Assembly (NCBI GenBank): GCA_021777845.1
Contig: JAJYDB010000013.1
Span: 1 to 35,800, forward strand
Source: Planctomycetota bacterium
Lineage (GTDB): Bacteria; Planctomycetota; Planctomycetia; Isosphaerales; Isosphaeraceae
Length of the DNA stretch: 35,800 nucleotides
Direction of reading: 5' to 3'
The notes beneath the pieces were generated by a model, which did not search any database, was not told the DNA's origin, and saw only the letters and a program-made list of their open reading frames with translations. Shown in pieces: positions 32,839 through 35,800 of this stretch. Within the stretch, counting starts at the first letter, position 1. Each line of letters opens with the position of its first letter. Made by a program: the position numbers and the translations under genes.

Positions 32839-34275
32839 ATGCAAACGACCGGAATGATGAGCGAGGCCTTGATTCGCGGCGTAGTCGAGCAAGTCCTCGC
32901 GCAGATGGGCGTGGGCGCGTCGTCGACGGCCGCCCCCGCGAGCGGTTCGAACGGTCGTTACGGCGTCTATCCGAGCGCCGACGCCGCGGTCGAAGCCTCG
33001 GGCTCGGCGTTCGCGAAGTTTCGGACGCGGCCCCTCGCCGACCGCGCCGCGGCGGTCGCGTGCATCAAGAAGATTTGCGTCGAGCAGGCCGAAGAGCTGG
33101 GCGCCGCCGAACTCGCCGAGACGAAAATCGGCCGCCTCGACCACAAAATCGCGAAGCTCCGCGACGCCATCCCGCTCGTCCCGGGCGTCGAATACCTACG
33201 CACCGACAATGTTTCGGGCGACAACGGCCTCACGCTCACCGACTACACGCCGTTCGGCGTTTTGGGGGCCGTGACGCCGGTCACGCACAGCCTGCCGACC
33301 CTCGCGGGCAACGCGATCAACATGCTCGCGGCGGGCAACACCGTCGTCTTCAACGCGCATCCGTCGGGAGCGAAGATCGCCGCCGAAGGGGTCCGGCGCT
33401 TCAATCGAGCGATCGAGGCCGCGATCGGCATCCCCGACCTGCTGACGATCATCGACCCGCCGACGATCGAATCGGCGAACGCCTTGTTCAACCACAACGG
33501 CGTGCGGCTGCTGGTTGTGACGGGCGGTCCGTTCGTGGCGCGTGCGGCGCTCGCGAGCAAGCGGCGCGCGATCGTCGCCGGGCCGGGCAACCCGCCGGTT
33601 GTCGTCGACGCGACAGCGTGCCTTGATCACGCCGCGAAATCGATCGTCGCGGGCGCCGCGTTCGACAACAACCTGCTCTGCATCGGCGAGAAACAGGTGT
33701 TTGCGGTGGCGGCGATCTTCGACAAGCTGCTCGAAACGATGTCGCGGCACGGCGGCCTGCGGCTCGATCCGGCGCAAATCGATCGTCTCACGAAGGCGGC
33801 GTTCGTGATGGGCGACGACAACAAGCTGCACGTGAACAAGGATTGCGTCGGCCGGGACGCGAGCGTGCTCGCGAAGCTCGCGGGGGTCGACGCGCCGGCG
33901 GGCACCCAGCTGCTCTTCGGCGAGACCGGATTCGACCACCCGTTTGTCGATCAAGAGCAAATGATGCCCTTCCTGCCGTTCGTGCGTTGCTCCGACGTGA
34001 ACCGCGCGATCGAACTGGCGAAAGAGAGCGAACACGGCTTTGGCCACACGGCGGTACTGCACTCGCGCGACACCACGGTGATGTCGCGGATGGGAAAAAT
34101 CATGGACTGCACGCTGTTTATCGTGAACGGACCGAGCACCGCGGGGCTGGGCCTGGGCGGCGAGGGAACGCTTTCGTTCTCGATCGCGGGTCCGACCGGC
34201 GAAGGCGTCACGACGCCGCTCACGTTCACTCGGCAGCGGCGGACGACGATCACCGGCGGTCTGCGATTCGTTTGA
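32839..34275 (+). CDS. pduP: CoA-acylating aldehyde dehydrogenase (PduP-like)
   Basis: An NAD-dependent dehydrogenase of the microcompartment lumen: aldehyde plus CoA plus NAD gives acyl-CoA plus NADH. At 478 residues it matches the PduP/EutE family. The catalytic Cys is residue 281 in FDNNLLCIGEKQVF. Other family marks are TPFGVLGAVTPVTH, VFNAHPSGAK and AGPGNPPVVVD. Residues 8-24 (SEALIRGVVEQVLAQMG) form a predicted amphipathic helix followed by an Ala/Ser/Gly linker, the form of an encapsulation peptide. In this locus the aldehyde is expected to be L-lactaldehyde from the downstream aldolase. The ATG at 32839 has only a weak RBS, 47 bases after the first BMC-P gene. Confidence 0.96.
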   Translation: MQTTGMMSEALIRGVVEQVLAQMGVGASSTAAPASGSNGRYGVYPSADAAVEASGSAFAKFRTRPLADRAAAVACIKKICVEQAEELGAAELAETKIGRLDHKIAKLRDAIPLVPGVEYLRTDNVSGDNGLTLTDYTPFGVLGAVTPVTHSLPTLAGNAINMLAAGNTVVFNAHPSGAKIAAEGVRRFNRAIEAAIGIPDLLTIIDPPTIESANALFNHNGVRLLVVTGGPFVARAALASKRRAIVAGPGNPPVVVDATACLDHAAKSIVAGAAFDNNLLCIGEKQVFAVAAIFDKLLETMSRHGGLRLDPAQIDRLTKAAFVMGDDNKLHVNKDCVGRDASVLAKLAGVDAPAGTQLLFGETGFDHPFVDQEQMMPFLPFVRCSDVNRAIELAKESEHGFGHTAVLHSRDTTVMSRMGKIMDCTLFIVNGPSTAGLGLGGEGTLSFSIAGPTGEGVTTPLTFTRQRRTTITGGLRFV

Positions 34276-34307
34276 GACCGTAGGTGGTCGAGGAAGGACA
34301 ACGATCG

Positions 34308-34559
34308 ATGCAGCTTGGGCGCGTGATAGGAACGGCGGTCGCGACGGTGAAGCATCCGACGTTCCGCGGCGAACGGCTGCTCGTGGTGCAGCTTGAACAA
34401 ATCGACGGCCGCGACGACGGCGAGCCGGTGCTCGCGTTCGACCGCTTGGGGGCGGGCCGCGGCGACCGCGTGCTCCTGACCAACGACGGTCAGGCTCTCC
34501 AAGATATGCTCGGAAAAACCACGCCCGGACGTTGGAGCGTGATGGGGTTGCCCGACTGA
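34308..34559 (+). CDS. BMC-P shell vertex protein 2
   Basis: An 83-residue EutN/CcmL-family pentamer protein. It runs MQLGRVIGTAVATVKHPTF, then LLVVQLEQID, and VLAFDRLGAGRGDRVLLTND, and ends soon after (WSVMGLPD). It is shorter than protein 1. The ATG at 34308 follows GAGGAAGGA; the in-frame GTG/ATG-like start at 34284 is not needed. The stop overlaps the next gene's ATG (TGATG). Confidence 0.93.
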   Translation: MQLGRVIGTAVATVKHPTFRGERLLVVQLEQIDGRDDGEPVLAFDRLGAGRGDRVLLTNDGQALQDMLGKTTPGRWSVMGLPD

Positions 34560-35266
34560 TGACGACGGCCTCGCAAGAAATCGATCGCGTCGAAGCCGCC
34601 GTGCGGGCGATTCTCGCGCCGGCGGTTCGCGCCGCGAGGTCGACCGCGCGTGCCTCGTCCGCTCAATCCGGCGCGACCAAGCCGTACGAACAGGTCGTTG
34701 ACGGCCGGCTGCTGACGGCGCGGCAGGTTGAGGCCGTCGGCGAGCACGTCCGAACGCTCGTGCTCGCGCCGACGACGGTCGTAACGCCGCTGGCCCGCGA
34801 GGCCTTGAAAAAGCGCGGGCTGTCGTTGCGATTCGTCGCGCGCGGCGTCGTGAACGACGCCGGCGAGTGGGGCTTCGCGATCGACGCGCAAGAACCCGCG
34901 GGCGCGCTCGCCGCACTCGCGAGGCGGCTGCTTGAAGACAATTGGAGCGAGGTCGAGGCTCCCGCGGAGTGGGTCGCGGCGCAAGCGAATCGCGGTGCGC
35001 TGGTCGTGACGAACGCCGCGGCGCGGGTCGTCTGGGAGGCGTGCGCCCATGGAGGAACGCGTGCCGCGCAGACGCGCGACGTCGCCGAGCTCGACCGCGC
35101 CGTCCGCACTTTGGGCGTGAATTTGGTCGTAATCGAAGCCGAGGCGACGCCGACCGCGCTCGCGCGCGCCATCGCCGACGGCTTCCGCAAAGCGGGCGCG
35201 CCGCGACCGCCGGCCGACCTCGAGAATCATCAAACGGAGGCGTGCTCATGCGAGTCGCGGAAGTGA
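34559..35266 (+). CDS. BMC-operon protein with EutT-like motif and degenerate RpiB-like half
   Basis: A 235-residue protein that I cannot assign to a named BMC function. The N-terminal part (about 5-30) is helical. Residues about 50-90 have RLLTARQVEAV, then TTVVTPLAREALKKRGLSL, a motif like the LTPSARELL stretch of the EutT cobalamin adenosyltransferase and similar BMC proteins. Residues about 140-215 align by eye with the second half of ribose-5-phosphate isomerase B: RGALVV, then GGTRAAQTRDVAELDRA, GVNLVVIEAEAT and ALARAIADGFRKAG. The RpiB active-site loop CGTGxG is VTNAAA here, so isomerase activity is unlikely. It begins at TGATG coupled to the second BMC-P gene and overlaps the third by 19 bases. 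Confidence 0.85.
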   Translation: MTTASQEIDRVEAAVRAILAPAVRAARSTARASSAQSGATKPYEQVVDGRLLTARQVEAVGEHVRTLVLAPTTVVTPLAREALKKRGLSLRFVARGVVNDAGEWGFAIDAQEPAGALAALARRLLEDNWSEVEAPAEWVAAQANRGALVVTNAAARVVWEACAHGGTRAAQTRDVAELDRAVRTLGVNLVVIEAEATPTALARAIADGFRKAGAPRPPADLENHQTEACSCESRK

Positions 35267-35526
35267 TAGGACGCGTGACGCTTGCGCGCTCGCTGCCGAG
35301 CCTGAAAGGCGCTCGCTTCGTGATCGCGCTCCCCCTGCCCCGCGCCGCGATCGAGGGCGAATCGATCACCCGCGGCGAGGAAGTCGTCGCTTACGACGAC
35401 CTCGGCGCAAGTCCGCGCGGCTGGATCGGACTCTCCGAAGGACGCGAGGCCGCGAATCCGTTCGGTTCGGCCAAAACGCCGATCGACGCTTATTGCGCAT
35501 GCCTGATCGATCAAATTACTCGATGA
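35248..35526 (+). CDS. BMC-P shell vertex protein 3
   Basis: A 92-residue EutN/CcmL-family protein. It reads MRVAEVIGRVTLARSLPSLK, then ARFVIALPLP, EEVVAYDDLGASPRGWIGLS, and PIDAYCACLIDQI. The ATG at 35248 has GGAGG 7 bases upstream, both inside the end of the previous gene, which it overlaps by 19 bases. It is the most divergent of the three BMC-P proteins, particularly in the ASPRGWIGLS turn where others have GAGxGD. Confidence 0.92.
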   Translation: MRVAEVIGRVTLARSLPSLKGARFVIALPLPRAAIEGESITRGEEVVAYDDLGASPRGWIGLSEGREAANPFGSAKTPIDAYCACLIDQITR

Positions 35527-35575
35527 ATCAAGGTCCGACACTACTTACGACCGACAAAACGAGGAGGTCGAGACG

Positions 35576-35800
35576 ATGGCCGGCCAGCCGACTTTTATGA
35601 ACGAGTGGAAGCTTCGCGAGCAAATGTGCGAGATCGGACGCCGTCTCTACGCCCGCGGCTTCGCGGCCGCGAACGACGGCAACATCTCGCTCCGCCTCGG
35701 CGAGAATCGCGTCCTGTGCACGCCGACGCGCGTCTCGAAAGGCTTCATGAAGCCCGACGACCTCTGCATCGTCGACCTCGACGGCAAGCAAATCTCGGGT
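35576..35800 (+). CDS. Class II aldolase, L-fuculose-phosphate-aldolase type (cut by window edge)
   Basis: The first 75 residues of a class II aldolase/adducin-family protein; the frame is open to the last base. GFAAANDGNISLRL is the family's phosphate/substrate loop (GNxS), followed by VLCTPTRVSKGFM. The zinc-binding His residues lie beyond the window. The start at 35576 has GAGGAGG upstream. In PVM loci this aldolase cleaves L-fuculose-1-phosphate or L-rhamnulose-1-phosphate to DHAP and L-lactaldehyde and is the signature enzyme of the compartment. Confidence 0.93.
   Translation, partial: MAGQPTFMNEWKLREQMCEIGRRLYARGFAAANDGNISLRLGENRVLCTPTRVSKGFMKPDDLCIVDLDGKQISG

Noticed and set aside
33951-35369. 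472-residue minus-strand ORF across the end of pduP and the following BMC genes
   Set aside because: Arg/Ser/Pro-rich shadow typical of high-GC DNA; the plus strand is explained by five confident genes.
28617-35800. The BMC operon as an entirely new kind of system
   Set aside because: Gene content fits the described Planctomycetes-Verrucomicrobia lactaldehyde compartment; only particular parts appear unusual.

Overview
The window is high-GC bacterial DNA that reads as a planctomycete chromosome (Planctomycetota). The case rests on the mix of families: a large secreted protein with a beta-propeller membrane-bound-dehydrogenase-type domain, HEAT repeats and a C-terminal haem-binding domain; secreted HEAT and BON proteins; and, at the right end, a bacterial microcompartment (BMC) locus of the Planctomycetes-Verrucomicrobia (PVM) type. 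I see no tRNA, rRNA, CRISPR array, insertion sequence or phage gene. Long antisense ORFs are common but are shadows of high-GC coding frames.

Left part (1-12.9 kb): a class I/II aminotransferase cut by the window edge, a BON-domain periplasmic protein, a small conserved hypothetical, a di-haem c-type cytochrome, RNase R, a small zinc-ribbon protein, a secreted HEAT-repeat protein, an HflC-HflK SPFH pair with a 4-base overlap, a secreted parvulin-type peptidyl-prolyl isomerase, and a secreted protein ending in an ExbD-like domain that has lost its membrane anchor.

Middle (13-28.4 kb): the giant propeller/HEAT/cytochrome protein, divergent from the ABC-F translation factor EttA; a TPR protein; then a same-strand run of purine nucleoside phosphorylase, DinB-like protein, isoleucyl-tRNA synthetase and PurN. 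These are followed by a secreted coiled-coil protein behind a leader with two competing hairpins, an orphan sensor histidine kinase with an unusual CX3CH haem-type motif, and MutM.

Right end (28.6 kb to the edge): a tightly packed plus-strand PVM-type BMC operon. The order is DeoR-family regulator, PduL phosphotransacylase, three tandem BMC-H shell proteins, an acetate-kinase-family enzyme, BMC-P, PduP-type aldehyde dehydrogenase, BMC-P, an unrecognised protein with a degenerate RpiB-like half, BMC-P, and a class II aldolase cut by the edge. The expected pathway, from the known PVM system, is L-fucose/L-rhamnose breakdown: the aldolase splits fuculose-1-phosphate or rhamnulose-1-phosphate into DHAP and L-lactaldehyde; PduP makes lactyl-CoA inside the shell; PduL makes lactyl-phosphate and recycles CoA; and the kinase makes ATP. 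Most genes overlap or nearly touch, which implies one coupled transcript under the DeoR regulator.

The locus type itself is known. The parts most worth a second look are the RpiB-like pseudoenzyme, the acetate kinase with several altered active-site residues, the three BMC-H paralogues with three different pore sequences, the purine nucleoside phosphorylase with Asp at the base-recognition position, and the CX3CH kinase.
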